64,000 nt of DNA from Lachnospiraceae bacterium (GTDB lineage Bacteria; Bacillota; Clostridia; Lachnospirales; Lachnospiraceae), in assembly GCA_910574885.1 (NCBI GenBank), contig CAJTDD010000001.1, forward strand, positions 1 to 64,000, given 5' to 3'. The position numbers and the translations under genes are program-made. Within the stretch, counting starts at the first letter, position 1, and each line of letters begins with the position of its first letter. The notes under the pieces are model-generated. The model saw only the letters and a program-made list of their open reading frames with translations. It did no database searches and was not told the origin of the DNA. Shown here in pieces: positions 49,719 to 57,313 of this stretch.

Positions 49719-51359
49719 ATGAAAATATTCATATATAGCAGGAAATCAAAATGGACAGGCAGAGGCGAGAGCGTAGAGAACCAGCTTACCATGTGCAGGG
49801 AATACATACAATATAACATTGAAGGGGCAGATAAAGCGGAGATTGTGGAATATGAAGATGAAGGGTACTCCGGAAAAAATACAAACCGCCCCCAGTTCCA
49901 GAAGATGATGAGCGACATCAAACAAGGCCAGTGCAGTTATCTGGTCTGCTACAAATTAGACCGGTTAGGGAGAAATATTGCGGATTTGGCGAATCTGATT
50001 GAGACGCTGAATAAGCTGAACGTCTCTTTTGTAAGCATTAAGGAAAGATTCGATACGTCAACGCCCATCGGAAAAGCCATGATTTATTTTGCGGGGGTAT
50101 TGGCTCAGATGGAACGGGAACAGATTGCAGAGCGTGTCAGGGACAACATGATAATGCTTGCGAGAAAAGGAAGATGGCTTGGGGGCAATACGCCCTTAGG
50201 ATTTCGGGCTGAGGCAGAAGAAAAGATTTCAATCAACGGTAAAAATAAAAAATCCTTCCGTCTGGTGATGGATGATGAAGAAATAAAGGTAGTGCAGTTT
50301 ATCTTTCAGGAGTATTTAAAAAAGCAGTCTTTGGTGGGGCTTGTCAAATATTTCCTAAGCCATGATATCATGACCAAGAGGGGCAATGAATATACCACAA
50401 CGGCGGTCAAGGATATTCTGACCAATCCGGTATACTGTACCGCCGATAAAGAAGCCTACGATTATTTCTGGAATCTGGGTTGTCAGGTATGTCTGGACGA
50501 GGAGGAGGCAGACGGAAAATACGGCTTGATTAGCTACGCAAAAACATCTTCTTCTCAATATAAAAACAAAGAGAATGCGCCGGAAAAATGGGTGATTGCA
50601 CTGGGCAGGCATAAGGGAATTGTATCTGGAAAGGATTTTGTGAAAATCCAGAATGTGCTAAAGCAGAACAGCTCTAAGGGAGATAGCTGGCATAAGCCTC
50701 AGAATCAGGTTGCTTTATTATCAGGACTGTTATATTGTTCCTGCGGCCACTATATGCGCCCGAAGAATTATTCTTCCAAACAACTGACAGAAGATGGCGA
50801 ACGGAAGTTTTCCTATCTGTGTACCTATAAGGACAAGACCAATGGGAAAAAGTGTTCGACAGCAAACGTACAAGGCAATACCCTGGACAGATTAGTCTGT
50901 GAGGAGATTCTGCGGTATGCAGACGTTAGTTCCAGCGTTTACCAGATGTTGGAGGAGATGAAAGAGAAGATTGTAAATACAAAGGAAGATAAGGTAAATG
51001 CAGCGGATATTCTGGAACAGGAGATACAGAAACGAAAAAAAGAGGTAAAGAACTTAATTACCGCCCTTGCGAAATCGGACGGCAACGAATCGTTTATCAG
51101 CCAGATTGAGCAGGAAATAACGAAATTGAACGAAGAATGTGCGGCATTAGAAAAAGAAAAGGGCGAGGCCGGCGAGGAGGGGTGTCTGATACAGGGGAAC
51201 AGACAGCAGCTTGAAGTTCTGAAAGAGCAGCTTCAATCATTCCAAAAGCTGTTTGACTCTTTAACGGTAGTCGAAAAGAGGGAATACCTGCGTATGATAT
51301 TAGACAAGGTTGTCTGGGACGGGGAACAAGCCCATATTTTTATCTGTGGCAGCCATTGA
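49719..51359 (+). CDS. Large serine recombinase of element 2
   Basis: The 546-residue protein (from ATG 49719 behind AAGGAG) has catalytic S10 in YSRKSK, the GYSGKNTNRPQF and YKLDRLGRN resolvase motifs, a recombinase domain, a zinc ribbon (CSCG...C...C) near residue 345, and a long coiled coil (about 430-510). It ends 66 bases from the right att core, the usual place for an integrase. It shares little sequence with the element 1 recombinase and uses a different core and arm sequence. Confidence 0.93.
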   Translation: MKIFIYSRKSKWTGRGESVENQLTMCREYIQYNIEGADKAEIVEYEDEGYSGKNTNRPQFQKMMSDIKQGQCSYLVCYKLDRLGRNIADLANLIETLNKLNVSFVSIKERFDTSTPIGKAMIYFAGVLAQMEREQIAERVRDNMIMLARKGRWLGGNTPLGFRAEAEEKISINGKNKKSFRLVMDDEEIKVVQFIFQEYLKKQSLVGLVKYFLSHDIMTKRGNEYTTTAVKDILTNPVYCTADKEAYDYFWNLGCQVCLDEEEADGKYGLISYAKTSSSQYKNKENAPEKWVIALGRHKGIVSGKDFVKIQNVLKQNSSKGDSWHKPQNQVALLSGLLYCSCGHYMRPKNYSSKQLTEDGERKFSYLCTYKDKTNGKKCSTANVQGNTLDRLVCEEILRYADVSSSVYQMLEEMKEKIVNTKEDKVNAADILEQEIQKRKKEVKNLITALAKSDGNESFISQIEQEITKLNEECAALEKEKGEAGEEGCLIQGNRQQLEVLKEQLQSFQKLFDSLTVVEKREYLRMILDKVVWDGEQAHIFICGSH

Positions 51360-51398
51360 CGGGAAACGGGCGGAAAAATATCGGTGGCTGCCGGCTGG

Positions 51399-51426
51399 TT
51401 TGTTTCCGCTTCTCAACCATCGCATT
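51399..51426 (+). other. Element 2 right attachment site
   Basis: TTTGTTTCC (51399-51407), eight bases, ACCATCG (51416-51422), two bases, and core TT (51425-51426), the mirror of the left end. ATPase coding sequence GCCGCAGCCC begins directly after the core. Confidence 0.88.
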
Positions 51427-51564
51427 GCCGCAGCCCGAAGGTCCTACGATAGAAACGAATTCGCCCTTGTTCAGCGCAAAGGATATGTCCGTAAGGGCAG
51501 GCGTTTCCCCTTCCAGGGTGTGATAGGCATAGTGGATATGTTTGAGTTCTAATACTTGTTCCAT
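51425..51564 (-). pseudogene. 5' fragment of ABC transporter ATPase
   Basis: It encodes MEQVLELKHIHYAYHT... up to FVSIVGPSGCG, the first part of Walker A, then runs into element 2 and stops at 51340. The GGAGG site and leader of the ABC operon are intact at 51565-51640, so the locus could still be transcribed but makes no complete transporter. Joined to 26873 at the AA core it reads GPSGCGKSTLL without any gap. Confidence 0.93.
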
Positions 51565-51644
51565 AGGAACCTCCAGTATTTATTATGATACAGTTATCGT
51601 TACACTATTTTATGTAAATATCATAAATTAGTGACGGATTGACC

Positions 51645-51673
51645 TTGCCAGAAGCGCTGAAAGCGGTTATAAT
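51645..51673 (+). promoter_or_regulatory. Promoter of queH
   Basis: TTGCCA (51645-51650), 17 bases, TATAAT (51668-51673). The leader then holds the R1 copy at 51681. No preQ1 riboswitch motif was recognised. Confidence 0.65.
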
Positions 51674-51680
51674 TCAAAAG

Positions 51681-51735
51681 TATACCCAAGGGCACACCGT
51701 AAAACATACCCTTAGGGTATACCTATTTGGATGTA
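51681..51735 (+). repeat. Multi-hairpin repeat R1, short copy in the queH leader
   Basis: TATACCCAAGGGCACACCG matches the start of the copy at 46794 almost base for base. It then folds directly on CCCTTAGGGTATA. The central hairpin of the longer copies is lost. The element sits between the queH promoter and its binding site, so it may affect translation. Confidence 0.55.
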
Positions 51736-51758
51736 CCCTAAGGAGGAGAAGCGTTCAG

Positions 51759-52373
51759 ATGAATTATCAGAAAGAACTGGAAAAAATAATTGAAGGATTG
51801 GAAAAGGAAGAGAAGACGCCAAGCCTTCTGCTGCATAGTTGCTGCGCGCCTTGCAGCAGTTATGTAATGGAATATCTGAGCAACTATTTCAGGATTACAA
51901 TATTTTACTATAATCCGAATATTTATCCCGAAAGCGAATATACGAAACGGATTCTGGAGCAGCAGACCTTGATTGCGAAGATGAAAACCCGGCATCCCAT
52001 ATCATTTATGGCAGGAAATTATGATAAAGACCGTTTTTACGAGATGGCGAGGGGGATGGAGCATCTCAAGGAGGGAGGAGAACGTTGTTTCCGATGTTAT
52101 GAACTTAGGCTTCGGGAATCGGGAGAGGTGGCAAAAAAGTGTGGATTTGATTATTTTGCAACGACCCTTAGCATCAGCCCCCTGAAAAATGCCGCCCGGT
52201 TAAATGAAATTGGGATGCGGCTATCCAAGGAGTTAGGTGTTTCGTACCTGCCGTCTGATTTTAAGAAGAAGAACGGTTATAAACGCTCGATTGAATTATC
52301 GAAGAAGTACGGTCTGTACCGGCAGGATTACTGCGGATGTGAGTTTTCCGTAGCCGTGCCGCGCAGGGCGTAG
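51759..52373 (+). CDS. queH: Epoxyqueuosine reductase QueH
   Basis: QueH performs the last step of queuosine tRNA modification without cobalamin. The 204-residue protein keeps the metal-binding cysteines C28-C29 (HSCCAPCSSY), C110/C113 (RCFRC) and C192/C194 (CGC). ATG 51759 lies behind AAGGAGG. The open frame extends to 51639 but would be read through the R1 repeat, so the shorter start is preferred. Confidence 0.9.
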   Translation: MNYQKELEKIIEGLEKEEKTPSLLLHSCCAPCSSYVMEYLSNYFRITIFYYNPNIYPESEYTKRILEQQTLIAKMKTRHPISFMAGNYDKDRFYEMARGMEHLKEGGERCFRCYELRLRESGEVAKKCGFDYFATTLSISPLKNAARLNEIGMRLSKELGVSYLPSDFKKKNGYKRSIELSKKYGLYRQDYCGCEFSVAVPRRA

Positions 52374-52381
52374 AATATGGT

Positions 52382-52479
52382 GGGGCTGTCGGAAAATGAT
52401 ATTTTCAGACAATATATAGTTTAAAGCTCAACGATTCATATCTATATATTGTAGAATTTTTCCATTTCCCGACAATCCC
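52382..52479 (+). repeat. R2 repeat, long copy with nested hairpin
   Basis: GGGGCTGTCGGAAAATG (52382-52398) and CATTTCCCGACAATCCC (52463-52479) are imperfect inverted ends. Inside them CAATATATAG and CTATATATTG form a perfect 10-base stem. The outer arms match the copy at 14797. It lies between queH and argH and may be a small non-autonomous element or a terminator. Confidence 0.6.
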
Positions 52480-52535
52480 TTGGGATTGCGTAAATAGCTT
52501 CTCAAGATAATGGAATACAAGGGAGATGAAAAGAT

Positions 52536-53915
52536 ATGGCACAATTATGGGGCGGACGTTTTACAAAGGAAACGGATCAGCTGGTATATCAATTCAACGC
52601 ATCCATCTCATTTGACAAGAGATTTTATGCCCAGGATATCCGGGGCAGCATTGCCCATGTGATGATGCTGGCAAGGCAGGGAATCTTGACGGATGCGGAG
52701 AAGGAGAAGATTGTAGAAGGACTTGAGGGAATCTTGGGCGATGTGGAGAACGGAAGGCTTGAGATTACAGATCAGTATGAGGATATCCACAGTTTTGTGG
52801 AGGCAACATTAATAGACAGGATCGGGGAGCCGGGAAAGAAGCTTCATACGGGGCGCAGTCGTAATGACCAGGTGGCGCTAGATATGAAACTTTATGCAAG
52901 AGACGAAGTACACATGCTGAACCAGCTGGTGAAGGAGCTTTTGCAGGCGGTATTGGCAGTCATGGAGGAGCATGTGGATACATATATGCCGGGATTTACC
53001 CATTTGCAGAAGGCGCAGCCGGTAACACTTGCCCATCACATGGGGGCATACTTTGAAATGTTCCGCAGAGATCATGAGCGGTTTCAGGATATTTACCGGC
53101 GGATGGATACCTGCCCGCTGGGGTCCGGCGCTTTGGCGGGAACCACTTATCCGCTGGATCGGGATTATACGGCGAGTTTGCTTGGGTTTGGCGGACCCAC
53201 AAGAAACAGCATGGATGGAGTGTCCGACAGGGATTATCTTCTGGAACTTCTGTCGGCCCTGTCGATTATGATGATGCATCTGAGCCGGTTTTCCGAGGAG
53301 GTCATTATCTGGAATTCCAATGAGTACCGGTTTGTGGAGATAGACGACGCTTACAGTACGGGCAGCAGTATCATGCCGCAGAAGAAGAACCCGGACATCG
53401 CAGAGCTGGTCCGCGGCAAGACCGGGCGGGTCTACGGGGCGCTTCAGGCGCTTTTGGTGGCGATGAAGGGAATCCCTCTTGCATATAATAAGGATATGCA
53501 GGAAGATAAGGAGTGGGCGTTCGATGCCATTGATACAGCAAAGGGATGCCTCTCGCTGTTTACCGGGATGCTGCGCACCATGCATTTTCAGAAGGAGCGG
53601 ATGGAGGACAGCGCAAAGCATGGGTTCACCAATGCGACGGATGCAGCAGATTATCTGGTGAACCATGGAGTGGCATTCCGGGATGCCCACGGAATCGTCG
53701 GCAGATTGGTGCTCCTGTGCATTGAGAAGGGGATTGCGTTGGATGAACTGCCCCTAGAGGAGTATCAGAAGATTTCCCCTGTATTTGAGGAGGATATCTA
53801 TGAGGCAATCAGTATGGAGACTTGTGTCAACAAGCGTGTCACGGCTGGGGCGCCGGGAAGAGCCGCAATGGAGGCTGAGATTGCCGCTTGCAGGAAGTAT
53901 CTTGGAGAATATTAA
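52536..53915 (+). CDS. argH: Argininosuccinate lyase
   Basis: It splits argininosuccinate into arginine and fumarate. The fumarase-superfamily signature GSSIMPQKKNPD is at 276-287, with the catalytic serine in it; HTGRSRNDQ (104-112) and THLQKAQP (155-162) complete the site. The length of 459 is standard. No ARG-box or T-box was identified in the leader, which instead follows the R2 repeat. argG is not adjacent. Confidence 0.97.
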   Translation: MAQLWGGRFTKETDQLVYQFNASISFDKRFYAQDIRGSIAHVMMLARQGILTDAEKEKIVEGLEGILGDVENGRLEITDQYEDIHSFVEATLIDRIGEPGKKLHTGRSRNDQVALDMKLYARDEVHMLNQLVKELLQAVLAVMEEHVDTYMPGFTHLQKAQPVTLAHHMGAYFEMFRRDHERFQDIYRRMDTCPLGSGALAGTTYPLDRDYTASLLGFGGPTRNSMDGVSDRDYLLELLSALSIMMMHLSRFSEEVIIWNSNEYRFVEIDDAYSTGSSIMPQKKNPDIAELVRGKTGRVYGALQALLVAMKGIPLAYNKDMQEDKEWAFDAIDTAKGCLSLFTGMLRTMHFQKERMEDSAKHGFTNATDAADYLVNHGVAFRDAHGIVGRLVLLCIEKGIALDELPLEEYQKISPVFEEDIYEAISMETCVNKRVTAGAPGRAAMEAEIAACRKYLGEY

Positions 53916-54001
53916 GTATTGCAAGGGATTGCAGGATGTATCGTTTCATACAGGCATCGGGAAAGTGTGATAGAATTAAGGATTAAGAGGAGTGGAGAAT
54001 C

Positions 54002-55087
54002 ATGGAACAGAAATTAAGGGTAGGTATCTTGGGCGCAACAGGTATGGTGGGGCAGCGGTTTATCTCACTGCTTGAAGGCCATCCGTGGTTTGAAGTCGTG
54101 ACAGTGGCGGCAAGCCAGAGGTCTGCCGGGAAGAGCTACGAGGAAGCGGTAGGAGATCGATGGAAGATGGCAGGGCCAATGCCGGAGTCTGTCAAAGGAC
54201 TTACCGTATTGAATGTCAATGAGGTAGAAAAGGTCGCGGCGACCGTTGATTTTGTGTTCAGCGCCGTGGACATGACGAAGGAGGAAATCCGGGCAATCGA
54301 AGAAGAATATGCCAAGACGGAGACGCCGGTAGTGTCCAACAACAGCGCCCACCGCTGGACGCCGGATGTACCGATGGTGGTGCCGGAGATCAATTCCGGG
54401 CATTTTGAGGTCATCGAAGCCCAGAGAAAGCGGCTTAAAACGGCGCAGGGATTCATTGCGGTAAAACCAAACTGTTCCATCCAAAGTTATGCGCCCTGCC
54501 TTGCGGCTTGGAAGGAATTTGGCCCTAAGGAAGTGGTGGCGACGACCTATCAGGCAATCTCAGGGGCTGGTAAGACATTCAAGGATTGGCCGGAAATGGA
54601 AGGTAACGTGATTCCCTATATCGGCGGTGAGGAAGAAAAGAGCGAGCAGGAGCCTCTCCGTGTGCTGGGGCATGTGGAGAACGGGCAGATTGTGAAAGCG
54701 GCTCTTCCTAAGATTACCTGTCAGTGTGTCCGTGTTCCTGTTCTTAATGGGCATACGGCGGCAGTATTCATTAATTTTGACAAAAAGCCGACGAAAGAGC
54801 AGTTGATTGAGAAACTGGTGAACTATAAGGGGTATCCGCAGGAGGCGCATCTTCCTAGTGCGCCGAAGCAGTTTATCCAATATCTGGAAGAGGAGAACCG
54901 CCCGCAGGTAAAGCTGGATGTGGATTTCGAGAATGGAATGGGCGTTTCCATAGGAAGGCTTAGGGAAGATTCTATTTTTGACTACAAATTTATCGGGCTG
55001 TCCCACAATACGGTCCGAGGCGCGGCAGGAGGCGCAGTACTCTGTGCGGAAGCGCTGGCTGCGAAGGGGTATATTAAGGCGAAGTAA
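54002..55087 (+). CDS. asd: Aspartate-semialdehyde dehydrogenase
   Basis: It reduces aspartyl phosphate to the semialdehyde for lysine, threonine and methionine synthesis. The NADP loop GATGMVG is at 11-17 and the catalytic cysteine is C158 in KPNCSIQ, with a YQAISGAGK segment behind. The 361-residue length and the sequence type fit the archaeal/fungal-like ASADH group also found in Clostridia. It stands alone behind its own AGGAG site. Confidence 0.95.
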   Translation: MEQKLRVGILGATGMVGQRFISLLEGHPWFEVVTVAASQRSAGKSYEEAVGDRWKMAGPMPESVKGLTVLNVNEVEKVAATVDFVFSAVDMTKEEIRAIEEEYAKTETPVVSNNSAHRWTPDVPMVVPEINSGHFEVIEAQRKRLKTAQGFIAVKPNCSIQSYAPCLAAWKEFGPKEVVATTYQAISGAGKTFKDWPEMEGNVIPYIGGEEEKSEQEPLRVLGHVENGQIVKAALPKITCQCVRVPVLNGHTAAVFINFDKKPTKEQLIEKLVNYKGYPQEAHLPSAPKQFIQYLEEENRPQVKLDVDFENGMGVSIGRLREDSIFDYKFIGLSHNTVRGAAGGAVLCAEALAAKGYIKAK

Positions 55088-55174
55088 ATCAGGTTAGGAG
55101 AGACGCTGCCAAGGGATTTAGAATGCTTCCTGACAGCTCTTTCGTTTGAAAGTAAAGAACGTGAGGTGGCAGAT

Positions 55175-57298
55175 ATGGATAAAGAGATACTGAACTATAC
55201 TCAGAACCGGGAGTTATCATGGCTGAAATTCAACAAAAGGGTGCTTGAGGAAGCCCAAGATCCCAGCGTCCCCCTTTTAGAGCGCATGAAGTTCGTTGCA
55301 ATCTTCAGCAGTAATCTGGATGAATTCTTTATGATTCGTGTCGGAAGCCTGTTTGATATGGCCCACACGGATGCCAATAGACGGGACAGCCGTTCAGGCT
55401 TTACCCCTAAGGAGCAGTTAGATAAGATTTTTGAGGCTGTAGCGCCCCTTTATAAAGAGCGGGATAAGGCGTATGCGGAGATTAAGAAGCAGCTTAATCC
55501 ATACGGTATCTGCGGGCTGAATTTCAAGGAATTGGAGCAGAACGAGAAGAAGTATGTGAAGAAATACTTCAAAGACCAGATTCTTCCCGTGCTTTCTCCC
55601 CAGATTGTGGACGCCAACCATCCCTTCCCTCATTTGCTCAATAAAGAGGTCTATGTGACAGCGAACTTAAAGTTCAAGGAAAAAGCAAATTCCAAATCAA
55701 TGATGGGCCTGGTGCCGATTCCTCAGTTCGTGTCGGATGTTTTATACCTTCCCGGGCATGATATCCGCTACATCCGCATGGAGAAGGTCATTTTAGAGCA
55801 TTTAGACCTTGTGTTTTCCAAATACGAGGTTTCGGACGCCAATTATATTTGCGTGACAAGGAATGCGGATATTGCGCCGGACGACGAGGCGCTGGACGTC
55901 AGCGATGATTTCCGTTACCTGATGAAAGAGACGTTACACAAGAGGCGCCGGATGGCTGTAGTCCGTCTGGAAGTCGCGGAGAAGATGAAGCCAGATATGG
56001 AAAGCTACTTCTGTGAGAAGTTTAACATCGAGCCGCACCAGATTTTCCGTACGAAGATTCCGATGAAGCTTGCGTTTATCTTTGCAATCAGCGATAAGCT
56101 GCCGGAATCTATGAAGCGTTCTCTGATTTATCAGCCGTTCACGCCCCAGAATTCAGCCCATGTGTTGGAAGGCAATGTGATGCGGCAGGTCAAGAAGCGG
56201 GATGTCCTGCTGTACTATCCTTATGAGAGCATGAACCCGTTTCTCAAGATGATTAAGGAGGCTTCGGTGGACCCGAATGTGATGACCATCAAGATTACCA
56301 TCTATCGTCTTGCAAAAAAAGCGCGGCTGGTAGAGTATCTGTGCGCGGCGGCGGAGAACGGGAAGGATGTGACGGTGCTGATTGAGCTTCGGGCAAGGTT
56401 CGACGAGCAGAATAATATCGACTGGTCCGAGCGTATGGAAGAAGCAGGATGCCGTGTAATCTATGGGTTTGAGTCTTACAAGGTTCATTCTAAGATTTGT
56501 CTGATTACATACCGTAACCGGAACGAAATCCAGTATATTACCCAGATAGGGACCGGCAATTACAATGAGAAGACAGCGGCGATGTATACAGATTTGTCGC
56601 TTATGACTGCAAATCCGGTGATTGGGAAGGATGCGGCGGAGTTCTTTAAGAATATGTCCATTGGGAATCTGGACGGAACCTATGAGCATCTGATTGTGGC
56701 GCCTACCAGCCTGAAACAGAAGGTGCTGTACCTGATGGACGAAGAGATTAAGAAGGGAAGCAGTGGCCGTGTGATCATGAAAATGAATTCGCTGACGGAT
56801 GTGGACTATATCAGTAAGGTCTGCGAGGCATCCAAGGCAGGCGTGCGTGTGGATTTGATTGTGCGGGGAATCTGCTGTATCCTTCCAGGAGTGCCGGGGT
56901 ATACAGAGAATGTCCGGGTGATGAGTATCGTGGGAAGATATCTGGAGCATGCCCGTATTTTCAGCTTTGGCGCGGGTGCAGAGCAGAAAGTCTATATTGG
57001 TTCGGCGGATATGATGACCAGGAATACAGAGAAGCGCGTGGAGGTCGCATGCCCGATTTTGGACGACGGCATCCGCCGCCAAGTCAACCATTATCTGAAA
57101 GTCATGCTCAGCGACAACGTGAAGGCGCGGGTACTGCTTAGTGACGGTTCCTATGTAAAGAAGAAGGCTTCCGAGCCGCCAGTTGACTCTCAGGCGGCAT
57201 TTATGGAAGAGGCAATCCATGCGAAGCGGGAGGCTCCTAAGGAGGAGAGGAGTATCCGCGAGTGGATTAAGGAATTGGTTGGAAATATAAGAAAGTAA
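55175..57298 (+). CDS. ppk: Polyphosphate kinase 1
   Basis: Ppk polymerises the ATP gamma-phosphate into polyphosphate. The two active-site histidines are H438 (YKVHSKICL) and H592 (YLEHARIFSF), matching the E. coli positions closely. N-terminal RELSWLKFNKRVLEEA is the family opening. I use ATG 55175; an in-frame GTG at 55166 is possible. topB follows after 15 bases and may be co-transcribed. Confidence 0.96.
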   Translation: MDKEILNYTQNRELSWLKFNKRVLEEAQDPSVPLLERMKFVAIFSSNLDEFFMIRVGSLFDMAHTDANRRDSRSGFTPKEQLDKIFEAVAPLYKERDKAYAEIKKQLNPYGICGLNFKELEQNEKKYVKKYFKDQILPVLSPQIVDANHPFPHLLNKEVYVTANLKFKEKANSKSMMGLVPIPQFVSDVLYLPGHDIRYIRMEKVILEHLDLVFSKYEVSDANYICVTRNADIAPDDEALDVSDDFRYLMKETLHKRRRMAVVRLEVAEKMKPDMESYFCEKFNIEPHQIFRTKIPMKLAFIFAISDKLPESMKRSLIYQPFTPQNSAHVLEGNVMRQVKKRDVLLYYPYESMNPFLKMIKEASVDPNVMTIKITIYRLAKKARLVEYLCAAAENGKDVTVLIELRARFDEQNNIDWSERMEEAGCRVIYGFESYKVHSKICLITYRNRNEIQYITQIGTGNYNEKTAAMYTDLSLMTANPVIGKDAAEFFKNMSIGNLDGTYEHLIVAPTSLKQKVLYLMDEEIKKGSSGRVIMKMNSLTDVDYISKVCEASKAGVRVDLIVRGICCILPGVPGYTENVRVMSIVGRYLEHARIFSFGAGAEQKVYIGSADMMTRNTEKRVEVACPILDDGIRRQVNHYLKVMLSDNVKARVLLSDGSYVKKKASEPPVDSQAAFMEEAIHAKREAPKEERSIREWIKELVGNIRK

Positions 57299-57313
57299 GG
57301 GTATATCATTCAT

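Larger units (their letters stand above)
26872..51426 (+). mobile_element. Element 2: 24.55-kb serine-recombinase element in the ABC ATPase gene
   Basis: Both ends show the AA/TT core (26872-26873 and 51425-51426) flanked by mirrored arms ACCATCG and TTTGTTTCC with equal spacing. Core-to-core length is 24,553 bp. The site lies inside the Walker A codons GGC TGC GGC AAA. Cargo includes an XRE regulator, a DUF3990 pair, a helicase, a primase-helicase, an excisionase-like protein, ParA/ParB with parS candidates, a sigma-like factor, LPD28, RadC, YqaJ with a Rad52-like protein, three Rpn nucleases and the recombinase. No relaxase, coupling protein or VirB4 was seen. The 28.7-36.6 kb part looks more AT-rich than the 38-49 kb part, suggesting a composite origin. 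Confidence 0.92.

Noticed and set aside
26872..51426. Element 2 as an integrative and conjugative element
   Set aside because: ParA/ParB, RadC, LPD28, DUF932 and YqaJ are typical of such elements, but no relaxase, coupling protein, VirB4/TraE or peptidoglycan hydrolase gene was seen.
51565..51758. A preQ1 riboswitch ahead of queH
   Set aside because: No preQ1-type stem with an A-rich tail was found; the leader consists of the R1 repeat copy.
51639..51758. A 40-residue N-terminal extension of QueH
   Set aside because: It would read through the R1 hairpin, while ATG 51759 has an AAGGAGG site and matches the normal family start.
52878..53690. A 270-codon minus-strand frame
   Set aside because: It is antisense to argH, whose motifs are complete; the frame shows no domain.
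55088..55165. A third R2 repeat before ppk
   Set aside because: A CTTCCTGACAGCTC stretch resembles one arm, but the opposing arm does not pair well enough.
56153..57313. A 386-codon minus-strand frame
   Set aside because: It is antisense to ppk, with both catalytic histidines intact on the sense strand; its composition is that of a shadow.
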